A stretch of 64,000 nt of DNA. It comes from CBDHDJ01 sp965261645 (GTDB taxonomy: Bacteria > Pseudomonadota > Alphaproteobacteria > SHVV01). Positions 45,050 to 53,787 of the stretch are shown here, piece by piece. The stretch is taken from positions 1,178,001 to 1,242,000 of the forward strand of contig CBDHDJ010000003.1 of NCBI GenBank assembly GCA_965261645.1. Reading direction: 5' to 3'. The position numbers were made by a program, and so were the translations under genes. Under the pieces are notes generated by a model. That model did not search any database. It saw nothing but the letters and a program-made list of their open reading frames with translations, and was not told the origin of the DNA. Numbering within the stretch: position 1 is the first letter of the stretch; every line of letters begins with the position of its first letter.

Positions 45050-45922
45050 ATGAGACCTGCCATCCTTTGTTGTGCGGCCCTGGCCGTAGCCTGCTTGCTC
45101 GGCGTCCCGGCCCATGCGCAATCGGCGACGACGGATGAGCAGGGCGATCCGGTGGTCGCCATCGTGAACGGCGAACAGGTCCACCGCTCCGACGTGGTGC
45201 TGTATCACCAGTCGCTTCCCCAGCAGTACCGCCAACTCCCCATCGAACTCCTCTATCCGCAGCTGCTCGAGAGCCTGGTGCAGCGCAAGTACGTGGCCCA
45301 GGCGGCCCGTGCGCTCGGCCTGCACGACGATGGCGCCTTACGGAAACGCATGGCCTGGCTTGAGGAGAGCCTGCTGCAGGAAGCCTATCTCGACCGCCAT
45401 GTTGATGAATCGTTGAACGAGGAGCGCCTGCGCGACGCCTACGACCGGATGATCGCCGAGCGGGAGCGCGAAGAGGAGGTGCACGCGCGCCACATCCTCG
45501 TCGAGACGGAAGACGAGGCGAAAGAGGTGGTCGCGGCGCTCGCGCGCGGCGCCGATTTCGCGACGACCGCAAAGGAGCGATCGATCGGGCCGACGGCGAG
45601 CAGCGGCGGCGATCTCGGTTATTTCACGAAGGGCAATATGGTCCCGGAATTCGCCGAGGCTGCCTTCGCCATGCGGCGCGGTGAGATCTCCAAGGAGCCG
45701 GTGCAGACCCAGTATGGCTGGCACGTGATCATGATCGTGGATCGCCGCGAGGCCCTGCCGCCCAGCTATGAGGAGAGCGTCGACAGCTTGAGCGAGCAGG
45801 AAACGCGGGTGGTGGTCGGTGAGCTTCTTGCACGGCTCGAGAACGATGCCGAGGTTCAGCGCTTCAACATCGATGGCAGCGAGATGGCCGCGCCGGCGGA
45901 GGAGGGCGAGGAGGGGGACTAG
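45050..45922 (+). CDS. Periplasmic peptidyl-prolyl cis-trans isomerase, parvulin/SurA type
   Basis: A 290-residue secreted foldase. Signal peptide MRPAILCCAALAVACLLG cut after AHAQS; a SurA_N-like helical chaperone part (VNGEQVHRSDVVLYHQSLPQ) precedes one PpiC rotamase domain with VHARHILVETEDEAKEV, SSGGDLGYFTKGNMVPEFAE and QTQYGWHVIMIVDRR (about 145-240). It would catalyse prolyl isomerisation during outer-membrane protein folding. The start at 45050 is set by AAAGGA and the signal peptide. Acidic C-terminal tail (PAEEGEEGD). Confidence 0.88.
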   Translation: MRPAILCCAALAVACLLGVPAHAQSATTDEQGDPVVAIVNGEQVHRSDVVLYHQSLPQQYRQLPIELLYPQLLESLVQRKYVAQAARALGLHDDGALRKRMAWLEESLLQEAYLDRHVDESLNEERLRDAYDRMIAEREREEEVHARHILVETEDEAKEVVAALARGADFATTAKERSIGPTASSGGDLGYFTKGNMVPEFAEAAFAMRRGEISKEPVQTQYGWHVIMIVDRREALPPSYEESVDSLSEQETRVVVGELLARLENDAEVQRFNIDGSEMAAPAEEGEEGD

Positions 45923-46029
45923 GTGCCCAAGCGGACCCCCGGCGTCTGACACTTAATATATAGACGTCGGGAACAGCCGCCCTCAGGGGCCGGGACGAAA
46001 GGGTTAGTTTCTGGCCGATTCGGGAAGAA

Positions 46030-46203
46030 AACACAATTTATTTTCTCATCGCGCCTTATTTGCAGGCGCTGTTCGGCACCGGGCTGATGCTCGACCTGCC
46101 CAACGAGCTCTTCAACCTGATGACCGTCGGCGTCGGCGGCTACGTCATCGGCCGCTCGGCCGAGAAGGGGATTCGGGCGTGGAAGGAGAAGGAGGGGGCG
46201 TGA
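46030..46203 (+). pseudogene. Phage 3TM-type holin, C-terminal fragment
   Basis: The plus-strand frame ending at TGA 46201-46203 reads YFLIAPYLQALFGTGLMLDL then PNELFNLMTVGVGGYVIGRS and AEKGIRAWKEKEGA, the last transmembrane segment and tail of the 3TM holins found in phages and gene transfer agents. There is no start codon; the N-terminal two thirds are missing. It is a prophage remnant near the repressor, GcrA-like and DUF6362 genes. Confidence 0.65.
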
Positions 46204-46207
46204 ACCC

Positions 46208-46831
46208 TCACACGATATCCACCTCGAGCACATTGTGCTGGAAGCCCGGGCGCTCGCGCATGCGGGCGAACCAGGCCTCGAGGGGCTCAAGCTTGGGGTG
46301 GTTGATGTCGGCCCAGAACCAGCGGTAGGCCATCACCGCGGGCGGAATGTCGCCCATGGTGAAGCGCTCGCCCGCCACGAAATCGCGCCCTTCGAGGAAG
46401 TCGTTGAAGATCCCCCACACGATCTCGGCGGTGCGCAGCTCCATCTCCATCATCTCGGGATTGCGCTGCTCAGGCGGCGGCACGATCAGGCCGAAGACGA
46501 TTGGCAGCATGGTCGGGCGCACCACGGTCTGGCACCAGTCCATCCACTGATCGGCGACCGCGCGGGTCTTCGTATCCTCGATCCACAGCGTGTCCTGGCC
46601 GTAGGTCTCGGCGAGATAGCGCAGGATCGCGTTCGATTCCCAGAGCATGAAGCCATCGTCCTCGATGGCGGGCACCAGCATGTTGGGGTTCATCGCCCGG
46701 TACGAGTCCTCGTTCAGGCCGCCGAACTTGCCACCCACCTCGGCATGGTCGTAATCGAGCCCCATCTCCTCGCACGCCCACGTGATTTTTTCCACGTTGG
46801 ACGAGCTGTTCCGTCCCCACAGCTTCAGCAT
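46208..46831 (-). CDS. Glutathione S-transferase family protein
   Basis: A 207-residue cytosolic GST. The N-terminal thioredoxin-fold domain runs from LKLWGRNSSSNVEKITWACE, with the cis-Pro loop MLVPAIEDDG and the glutathione contact ESNAILRYLAETYG; the helical domain follows from about 85 with GERFTMGDIPPAVMAYRW. A Ser in NSSSNVEK sits where theta/beta-type GSTs have their catalytic residue. It resembles the alphaproteobacterial GST group used in detoxification or ring-cleavage pathways. The start is the ATG at 46831; it is the last gene before the exporter cluster. Confidence 0.88.
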   Translation of the reverse strand: MLKLWGRNSSSNVEKITWACEEMGLDYDHAEVGGKFGGLNEDSYRAMNPNMLVPAIEDDGFMLWESNAILRYLAETYGQDTLWIEDTKTRAVADQWMDWCQTVVRPTMLPIVFGLIVPPPEQRNPEMMEMELRTAEIVWGIFNDFLEGRDFVAGERFTMGDIPPAVMAYRWFWADINHPKLEPLEAWFARMRERPGFQHNVLEVDIV

Positions 46832-46933
46832 CTCACTCCCTCACAATCTCCTGCCATTTGACGGCCCGAGGCGATCCCCGTCTCATGCGGCGGCTGTCTC
46901 CCCAACCTAACATTCTTCCCAACTCCCGCGAGG

Positions 46934-47848
46934 CTATCCTTTCGATTCCTGCGTGCGCTGGGCGAGCACGATGCCGCCGATGACGCAGAACGTGGCGGCG
47001 ACCTGCAGCCAGGTTATGACCTCGGCGAGCATCGCCCAGGCCAGCACCACCGAGCCCACCGGAGTCAACAAAATCGCGACGCTGTAGAACGACGCCGGCA
47101 GGTGACCCGCGCCGTAATTGAAAATGGCGTGCCCGGTCACGTTGGTGAGCGTAAAGAGCCCGATGATCAACCAGCCGTAGAGCGCGGTCGGGAAGAACAG
47201 CTCGCCCAGCGCCGGCGCCACCGGGAGCGCCGTCAGGCCCGCCACGCCCAAGGTCCAGATCGTCACCTTTGTTGATGAGAACCGGTTGCGCAAGTCCTTG
47301 AGGATCAACATCCAGGCGCCATAGATGGTGGCTGAGATCAACGCCAGCACATCACCCGTTGCCACCGTTTGGAACTCGGTCGCGCCGGCGCGCACGAGAA
47401 GAATAATCCCGATGAACGTGAGCACCGCGCCGCCGATGAACAGAGGCGTGATGCGCTCCTTGAAGATCACCCACGCGCCAACGATCACGATGACGGGATG
47501 GGTGCTGGCCAGCAGCGAGGCGTTGGCCACCGAGGTGTGCCAGACCGAGATCTGCCAGAGGATGACGCAGACTCCGAAGGTCACGCCGGACAGGATCAGC
47601 ATGGCCGTGTCGTAGGGGCGGGGCGGGACTTTTGGCGTGCTCGCATCCCGCATCTGCATCCTGAGGATCGGCCACAACAGCGGCACCGCGAGGATCATCC
47701 GCCAGAAGGCGGTGGCGGTGGGGCCGGTCTCGGCCAGGCGGACGTAAATCGGCGTGAAGGCGAACAGAATGGTGGCCACGAGAATCGCAAGGAGCCCGAG
47801 GCGGGACAACTCCCGACGACTCAAGCCTTCATTTTCGGAGGTGGCCAT
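46934..47848 (-). CDS. EamA/DMT family transporter, paralogue 1
   Basis: A 304-residue inner-membrane carrier with ten hydrophobic segments in two EamA repeats (first LGLLAILVATILFAFTPIYV, second starting near SATIYGAWMLILKDL). The charged start and the motif RLAETGPTATAFWRM are shared with the next two genes. DMT carriers usually export metabolites or amino acids by proton antiport. It is the distal member of a run of three paralogues in the same direction. Confidence 0.88.
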   Translation of the reverse strand: MATSENEGLSRRELSRLGLLAILVATILFAFTPIYVRLAETGPTATAFWRMILAVPLLWPILRMQMRDASTPKVPPRPYDTAMLILSGVTFGVCVILWQISVWHTSVANASLLASTHPVIVIVGAWVIFKERITPLFIGGAVLTFIGIILLVRAGATEFQTVATGDVLALISATIYGAWMLILKDLRNRFSSTKVTIWTLGVAGLTALPVAPALGELFFPTALYGWLIIGLFTLTNVTGHAIFNYGAGHLPASFYSVAILLTPVGSVVLAWAMLAEVITWLQVAATFCVIGGIVLAQRTQESKG

Positions 47849-47932
47849 GGCGAGGCGCCGAGAATAGGCGGTTCATTCCGGGCGCGCCAGTGACTCGCTT
47901 GGCCCTCGCCCCCATGCTTCAAGCGTGGCGGT

Positions 47933-48850
47933 TCACGCCGCTACGGTCTGGCTGCGCTGGGCGAGGGCGATGCCCGCGAGCATGAAGCAGCACGCGATGC
48001 CCTGGGTCCATGACACCGCTTCATGGAACAAGAACCACGCCAGCACGGTGGCCAGGACCGGGTTCAGCATGATGCCGAGGCCATTGAACGATGCCGAGAT
48101 GTGACCCGCCGCGAAGATAAAGCACACCTGCGCGCTGAGGTTGACCACCGCGAAGCCCAGCAGGATCGCCCACGCCAGGGCCGTCGGTGGAATCAGCGTG
48201 TCACCCAGATAGAAGGCAAACGGCAGGCAGACCACGGCCGCGATAGCGGTGTTCCAGATCGTCAGAATCGGTGCCGGGTAGGATTGGCGCAGGTTCTTGA
48301 GGCAAATGACCCAAACGGCGAAAAAGATAGCCGAAATCCCGGACAAAAGATCGCCCATCCTGAGTGGCTCGACGCCGGTCACCCCGATGCCGGCCAAGAG
48401 CGCGGTACCGATCACGGTCAACGCCAAGCCGAAAAGAAACAGGATGGTGAGGCGCTCGCGAAAGGCAAGCCAGGCGCCCACGGTGACGAAGACCGGGTGC
48501 AAATTAGCGAGGAGGATGGAGTTGGCGACCGAGGTGTCGTGGAGGCCGATCTGCCAGACGACGATACTGAGGCCAAAGGAAATCCCCGCGAACAGAATGA
48601 AGCCGACCTCGCGAATTTTGAGCCTCGGCAGGGCTGCGGGCTTGCCGCGCCCCAACACCCGGGACGCCGCCCAGATCAGCGGGATGGCGAGCAACAGCCG
48701 CCAGAACCCGGTTGAGCCCGGGCCGATCTCGCTGATACGCACGAAGATGGGCGAGAAGGAATAAAAGAACCCCGCGCCGAAAACGGCGAGCAGGCCGCGC
48801 CGCAGGGATTCGCGTGCAGCGGCGGCGTCCGGTCCGTCGGTGGCATTCAT
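47933..48850 (-). CDS. EamA/DMT family transporter, paralogue 2
   Basis: A 305-residue ten-segment carrier, with the same landmarks as its neighbours: FVRISEIGPGSTGFWRLLLA, the loop DTSVANSILLANLHPVFVTV, and the C-terminal HISASFNGLGIMLNPVLATV. Divergence between paralogues 1, 2 and 3 is spread over the whole length, so the duplications are old. It lies 84 bases from paralogue 1. Confidence 0.88.
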   Translation of the reverse strand: MNATDGPDAAAARESLRRGLLAVFGAGFFYSFSPIFVRISEIGPGSTGFWRLLLAIPLIWAASRVLGRGKPAALPRLKIREVGFILFAGISFGLSIVVWQIGLHDTSVANSILLANLHPVFVTVGAWLAFRERLTILFLFGLALTVIGTALLAGIGVTGVEPLRMGDLLSGISAIFFAVWVICLKNLRQSYPAPILTIWNTAIAAVVCLPFAFYLGDTLIPPTALAWAILLGFAVVNLSAQVCFIFAAGHISASFNGLGIMLNPVLATVLAWFLFHEAVSWTQGIACCFMLAGIALAQRSQTVAA

Positions 48851-48899
48851 GGTGGCTTGAAGACTACGCTCTATGCTGCAGTCTGGCCACGCGATCGGT

Positions 48900-49874
48900 T
48901 CAGCGCCGCCGCTGCGCGAGCGTAATGCCGATCAGCACGAGCGTTCCGGCGATCACCTGCAGCCAGGTAATGCTTTCGCCAAGCAGGAGCCAGGCCAAGA
49001 AGATCGACACCACCGGCGTCAAAAGAAGGCCAAGGGAGTTGAGCGAGGCCGGCAGATGGCCGGCAGCATAGACGAAGGCACTTTGGGCAAAGACGTTCAC
49101 GACGAGTCCGAAGGCGAGGAGAATGCCCCAGGCGAGCAGCGTGGGCGGCGCCAGATCGCCCTCGACCAGGAGCGCGGCTGGCAACAGCACCAGGCCCGCG
49201 ATGCCGAGATTCCAGATCGTCGTGGTCGCGGTCGAGAAGCTCTGGCGCACGAGCCGGAGGCAGATCACCCAAATGCCGAAGGTCGTGCCGGATATCAGCG
49301 CGTAGATATCGCCGATCGAAATCGGCCCGAGGTCCGAGGACCCTTGCCGGATGAGCAGCACGACACCGGTCATCGAGAAAACGAGGCCGAGGAGGAAATA
49401 GAGCGTGATGCGCTCCTTGAGCAGGAGCCAGGCGGCCAGCACGACGACGATGGGATGGATGTTGGCGATCAGCGCCGCGTTGGCCACCGAGGTCTCCATC
49501 AAGGACGCCTGCCAGAAGCCCAGATTGGTGCCATAGGCGACCGCGCCGAGCGCGATCAGACCCATTCGGCGGCGGCGAAACGGAGCCGCGAGTTCCATCT
49601 GCCCGCCGAATTGCACCTGGGTGACGGCGTAGACGATGGGAAAGGCGAAGAACAGGCGCCAGAACGCCGTCGCCCATGGGCCTACCTCGCTGATGCGCAT
49701 GAACACCGGCGTGAAGGCATAAAAAAAGACGGCAATCAGCAGGGCCGTCAGTCCCAGCTGGAGGCTCGTGCGGGCGGCCAGAGCTCTTCTCCCGATGGGA
49801 TGGGTGAGCGCGGAGAATACGCGGCGCCCCGCGGGAAGCCAAGGGATTGCGGTCGCTGAGAGGATCGACGACAA
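48900..49874 (-). CDS. EamA/DMT family transporter, paralogue 3
   Basis: The conserved carrier runs from LGLTALLIAVFFYAFTPVFM through ISEVGPWATAFWRLFFAF, METSVANAALIANIHPIVVV and LPASLNSLGLLLTPVVSIFL to the stop at 48900. No ATG or GTG lies where its paralogues start: the nearest in-frame options are TTG at 49874 (used here) or a non-standard CTG after GGGAGAAG at about 49780. The frame also extends to an ATG at 49979, but that part is antisense to the first PhyH gene. It is divergent from the dioxygenase array, suggesting shared control. Confidence 0.8.
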   Translation of the reverse strand: MSSILSATAIPWLPAGRRVFSALTHPIGRRALAARTSLQLGLTALLIAVFFYAFTPVFMRISEVGPWATAFWRLFFAFPIVYAVTQVQFGGQMELAAPFRRRRMGLIALGAVAYGTNLGFWQASLMETSVANAALIANIHPIVVVLAAWLLLKERITLYFLLGLVFSMTGVVLLIRQGSSDLGPISIGDIYALISGTTFGIWVICLRLVRQSFSTATTTIWNLGIAGLVLLPAALLVEGDLAPPTLLAWGILLAFGLVVNVFAQSAFVYAAGHLPASLNSLGLLLTPVVSIFLAWLLLGESITWLQVIAGTLVLIGITLAQRRR

Positions 49875-49950
49875 TGCGAGCAACAGTGAGCTGCTCTGTC
49901 CGGCGCCTTTCTGCGCGGTGGGCAGGTTATCAAGAGCGAGGAGACGCCCG

Positions 49951-50856
49951 ATGGACAACAGGCTCCTGTGCGAAATCACCGAAGATCACATTCGCACTTA
50001 CGAAAAAGATGGCGTCGTCGTGGTACGCGGCGCGATCAGCATGGATTGGGTCGAGTACATGCGGGAGGCTATGGAACGCGTGCTCGACAAACCCGGCCCG
50101 ACCGGCGGCGATGTGAATCGCGATGGCAAGGGCCGCTTCGCGTTCGAGACCTTCCCGTGGCTCCATGACGAAGGCTTCAAGAGATTGACCCGCGAATCGC
50201 CGCTCGGCGAAATCGCCGGGCGCATCATGCGGTCGTCGAAGACCAACCTTCTTTACGACTTCTATTTCGACAAGGAGCCGCACACGCCGCACCCGACGTC
50301 CTGGCATCAGGATCTCCCTGGCGTGTGTTGCCATGGCACGCAGGTGGCCGGTACGTGGATGCCACTCGATGTCGTGACCTATGATTCAGGCGCCGTCGAA
50401 TATATCCGAGCCTCGCACAAATGGGGCCGTTGGTACGGCATGAAGTACGACACCAAGGATTCGCCGGAGGATTACACGAACAACTATATTGTGCTGCCCG
50501 ACGAAGACACAGTGGACCCCGAAAAATGGGGCGAGCACATCGAGCTCTCGCCCGATTTCGAAGCCGAGCGGGACCAGCACGACATCGTCTCGTTCGATAC
50601 TGAGCCCGGCGATGTCATCGTCAACCACCTGCTCATGATGCACGGGGCGCCGGGCAACAAGACCGACAGGCGGCGGCGTGCGGTCGGCGGCCGCTGGGTC
50701 GGCGACGATGCGGTGTTCGCCCGCCGCTCCGGCACGCATAATGTCAACATTCCAGCGGCGGTCGATCTCAAGGACGGCGATCCGTTCCCGCCCGATCACC
50801 CCCTCTTCCCCCAGGTGTGGCCACCCTACGAAGGCGGCGTCCGCAAGAGCGCGTGA
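49951..50856 (+). CDS. Phytanoyl-CoA dioxygenase (PhyH) family protein, array member 1
   Basis: A 301-residue Fe(II)/2-oxoglutarate oxygenase. The iron triad is His119-x-Asp121 in SWHQDLPG and His231 in MMHGAPGN; Arg241-Arg243 after it (RRRRAVGGRW) should bind 2-oxoglutarate. It starts MDNRLLCEITEDHIRTYEKD, shared almost word for word by all five members. GAGGAG precedes the ATG. PhyH proteins hydroxylate unactivated carbons in small molecules (phytanoyl-CoA, ectoine, aminophosphonates, secondary metabolites); this substrate is unknown. The next member starts 32 bases after its stop, so the array is likely one operon, divergent from three exporters. Confidence 0.9.
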   Translation: MDNRLLCEITEDHIRTYEKDGVVVVRGAISMDWVEYMREAMERVLDKPGPTGGDVNRDGKGRFAFETFPWLHDEGFKRLTRESPLGEIAGRIMRSSKTNLLYDFYFDKEPHTPHPTSWHQDLPGVCCHGTQVAGTWMPLDVVTYDSGAVEYIRASHKWGRWYGMKYDTKDSPEDYTNNYIVLPDEDTVDPEKWGEHIELSPDFEAERDQHDIVSFDTEPGDVIVNHLLMMHGAPGNKTDRRRRAVGGRWVGDDAVFARRSGTHNVNIPAAVDLKDGDPFPPDHPLFPQVWPPYEGGVRKSA

Positions 50857-50888
50857 GCGTGGTGCGCGGCGACGACAGGAGATCCGCG

Positions 50889-51794
50889 ATGGACAACAGG
50901 CTTTTGTGCGAGATCACCGAGGATCATATCCGCACCTATGAAGAAGATGGCGGCGTCGTCATACGCGGCGCGATCAGCCTAGATTGGGTCGAGTATATGC
51001 GTGAGGCCATGGAACGCGTGCTCGACAAGCCCGGCCCGACCGGCGGTGACATCAATGACGACGGCAGGGGCCGCTTCGCGTTCGAGACCTTCATGTGGCT
51101 CCATGAGGAGGGCTTCAAGAGATTGGCTCACGAATCGCCGCTTGGCGAACTCGCCGGGCGGCTAATGCGCTCGTCGAAGTCTCATTTTCTCTATGACTTC
51201 TTCTTCTCAAAGGAGCCGCATACGCCCCACGCGACGTCCTGGCGCCAGGACCAGGTGGGCGTGTGCTGCCACGGCAAGCAAGTCATCGGCACCTGGATGC
51301 CCCTCGACGTCGTGACCCGCGAGTCAGGCGCGCCTGAATACATCCGGGGCTCACACAAGTGGGACCTCTGGTCCACGATCAGGTACGACACCGAGCATCG
51401 GGGAGAGGACTATTCCAAGAACTACGTCGTGCTCCCGGAGGAGGACACGGTGGACCCCGCCCAATGGGGCGAAACGTTCACGCCGCAGCCCGACTTCGAG
51501 GCCGAGCGGGACAAGCACGACATCGTGACCTTCGATTCCGAGCCCGGCGATATCGTCGTCAACAACCTCCTCCTGACGCATGGCGCACCTGGCAATCAGA
51601 CGGAGCGGCGGCGGCGTGCCGTCGGTGGCCGCTGGGTGGGCGACGATGCGGTGTTCGCCCTTCGCTCGGGCACAGCGAACGTGAACATTCCGGCCGAGGT
51701 CGATCTCAAGGACGGCGATCCGTTCCCGCCCGACCACCCGCTCTTTCCCCAGGTGTGGCCACCTTACGAAGGCGGCGTCCGCAAGAGCGCGTGA
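50889..51794 (+). CDS. PhyH family protein, array member 2, iron-binding His replaced by Arg
   Basis: 301 residues, closest to member 1 (both end PPYEGGVRKSA). The HxD motif reads SWRQDQVG: codon 119 is CGC (51243-51245) where all other members have CAC/CAT. Asp121, His231 (LLTHGAPGN) and the Arg cluster are kept. Loss of one facial-triad His usually abolishes iron oxygenase activity, so this may be a pseudoenzyme, a regulator or a partner of an active member. The frame is undamaged and the rest well conserved, which argues against simple decay. Confidence 0.88.
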   Translation: MDNRLLCEITEDHIRTYEEDGGVVIRGAISLDWVEYMREAMERVLDKPGPTGGDINDDGRGRFAFETFMWLHEEGFKRLAHESPLGELAGRLMRSSKSHFLYDFFFSKEPHTPHATSWRQDQVGVCCHGKQVIGTWMPLDVVTRESGAPEYIRGSHKWDLWSTIRYDTEHRGEDYSKNYVVLPEEDTVDPAQWGETFTPQPDFEAERDKHDIVTFDSEPGDIVVNNLLLTHGAPGNQTERRRRAVGGRWVGDDAVFALRSGTANVNIPAEVDLKDGDPFPPDHPLFPQVWPPYEGGVRKSA

Positions 51795-51826
51795 GCGCCG
51801 CGAACAAAGGAAAAGGCAAATCGGCG

Positions 51827-52735
51827 ATGGATAACAGGCTTCTCTGCGAGATCACCGACGAGCACATCCGCACCTATGAGGAGGATGGCGTCGTCATCGT
51901 GCGGAGCGCGATCAGCATGGACTGGGTCGAGCGCATGCGCGATGCGATGGACCGGGTGCTCGAGAGTCCCGGGCCCCTGGGCTCGGACCTCAATCCCTCG
52001 GGCACCGAAGGGCGCTTTGCCTTCGAGACCTTCATCGCCGCCCACAATCCGGACTTTCGCGCGCTAGCGCACGAATCACCGTTGGCCGAGATCGCCGCGC
52101 GCATCACGCACTCCAAGGCCATTAATTTCCTCTACGACTTCTACTTCGCCAAGGAGCCGCATAGCCCCCACGCGACAACGTGGCACCAGGACCAGGTCGG
52201 TGTGTGCTGCCATGGCAAGCAAGTGACCGGTACTTGGATGCCCCTCGACGTGGTGACTTACGAGTCGGGCGCGGTCGAATACATCAAGGGCTCGCACAGG
52301 TGGAACCGCTGGTTCGATTACGGGGTCACCGAGGATCATTTCGACGCCGAGACTGAGCTCAACTATATTCCCCTGCCCGACGGGGAAGGCGGCGATCCGG
52401 CGAAATTCAACGAGAAATTCGAACCCCAGCCCGATTTCGAAGCCGAGCGGGACAAGTACGACATCATCACCTTTGATTCCGAACCCGGAGATGTCATCGT
52501 CAACAACCTGCTGCTCGTGCACGGCGCGCCGGGCAACCGCACGGACCGCCGCCGCCGTGCGGTCGGCGGACGCTGGGCCGGCGATGATGCGACCTTTGCC
52601 CGCCGCAAGGGTGAGCTCAACGTCAACATTCCCTTCAAGGTTGACCTCAAGGACGGCGACCCGTTCCCGCCGGACCACCCTCAGTTCCCCCAGGTGTGGC
52701 CACCGTACGAAGGCGGCGCTCGCAAAAGCGCGTGA
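51827..52735 (+). CDS. PhyH family protein, array member 3
   Basis: 302 residues with complete residues: HQD in TTWHQDQVG, His in LLVHGAPGN and the RRRRAVGGRW Arg cluster. It shares its C-terminus with members 1 and 2 (PPYEGGARKSA) but its middle (TEDHFDAETELNYIPLPDGE) with member 5, a mosaic that points to recombination within the array. The 32-base spacer before it and the one after it are nearly identical, with AAAGGAAAAGG as ribosome site. Confidence 0.9.
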   Translation: MDNRLLCEITDEHIRTYEEDGVVIVRSAISMDWVERMRDAMDRVLESPGPLGSDLNPSGTEGRFAFETFIAAHNPDFRALAHESPLAEIAARITHSKAINFLYDFYFAKEPHSPHATTWHQDQVGVCCHGKQVTGTWMPLDVVTYESGAVEYIKGSHRWNRWFDYGVTEDHFDAETELNYIPLPDGEGGDPAKFNEKFEPQPDFEAERDKYDIITFDSEPGDVIVNNLLLVHGAPGNRTDRRRRAVGGRWAGDDATFARRKGELNVNIPFKVDLKDGDPFPPDHPQFPQVWPPYEGGARKSA

Positions 52736-52767
52736 GCGCCGCGAACCAAGGAAAAGGCAAATCGGCG

Positions 52768-53673
52768 ATGGATAACAGGCTTCTCTGCGAGATCACCGAG
52801 GCGGACATCCGCACCTACGAAGAGGACGGCGTCGTTCATCTACGCGGTGTCATCAGTCTGGATTGGGTCGAGCGCATGCGGGACGCGATGGACCGGGTGA
52901 TCGCCGATCCCGGACCGATGGGCGGCAACATCAGCCGCGAAGACGGCCCCGGCCGCTTCACCTTTGAGACCTTCACCTGGCTGTATGACCCAGACTTCAA
53001 GGCGCTTGCGCTCGAATCGCCACTCGCGGAGATCGCCGCGCGCATCACACGCTCCCAGAAGATGAACTTCCTCTACGATTTCTTCTTCGCCAAGGAGCCC
53101 CACACGCCCGATCCCACGTCATGGCATCAGGATCTGCCCACTGTGTGCTGCCACGGCACGCAGGTGACCGGTAGCTGGATGCCGCTCGACGTGGTGACCT
53201 ATGAGAGCAGCGCTCCCGAATACATCCGCGGCTCGCATCGCTGGAACCGTTGGTTCGATCAGATTTACGATTCGGGTCAGTCGCCGGAGGATTACACCGA
53301 CACCTACGTCATGTTGCCTGACGGGGAGGCCGGGGACGAAGAGAAGTGGGGCGAGCATATCGAGCAGCAACCCGATTTTGAGGCCATGCGGGATCAGTAC
53401 GACATCATCAGCTTTGATTCCGAGCCGGGCGACGTGGTGCTCAACCACCTGCTCGTCGTGCACGGCGCGCCGGGCAATTTCTCCGACCGCCGCCGCCGCG
53501 CGGTGGGCGGGCGCTGGGCCGGTGACGATACGACATTCGCCCGCCGCAAGGGCGCGCACAACGTCAACATCCCGGCGGAAGTGGACCTCAAGGACGGCGA
53601 CCCGTTCCCGCCCGACCATCCCCTGTTCCCGCTGGCTTGGCCGAAATCTAGTGAGGCTCGGGCGAGCACGTAA
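52768..53673 (+). CDS. PhyH family protein, array member 4
   Basis: 301 residues, with an intact triad: HQD in TSWHQDLPT and His in LVVHGAPGN. The middle segment (SPEDYTDTYVMLPDGEAGDE then EKWGEHIEQQPDF) follows the member 1 type. The C-terminus differs (WPKSSEARAST) and resembles member 5. The leader and first 20 codons are almost the same as those of member 3. Confidence 0.9.
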   Translation: MDNRLLCEITEADIRTYEEDGVVHLRGVISLDWVERMRDAMDRVIADPGPMGGNISREDGPGRFTFETFTWLYDPDFKALALESPLAEIAARITRSQKMNFLYDFFFAKEPHTPDPTSWHQDLPTVCCHGTQVTGSWMPLDVVTYESSAPEYIRGSHRWNRWFDQIYDSGQSPEDYTDTYVMLPDGEAGDEEKWGEHIEQQPDFEAMRDQYDIISFDSEPGDVVLNHLLVVHGAPGNFSDRRRRAVGGRWAGDDTTFARRKGAHNVNIPAEVDLKDGDPFPPDHPLFPLAWPKSSEARAST

Positions 53674-53787
53674 TCCGCTCGAGGTCCCAGCGCTTTCAGG
53701 GCTTGACGCTCCAACAGGAGCGCGCGATCCTCTGCCCCTGAGGCCACCGCAGGACGGGCGGCCGGCTGCGAGATCAGGAGATCGGCG

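Noticed and set aside
46934..49874. EamA genes as one split or frameshifted protein
   Set aside because: Each has its own full ten-segment EamA pair of repeats and its own stop; they are three separate paralogues.
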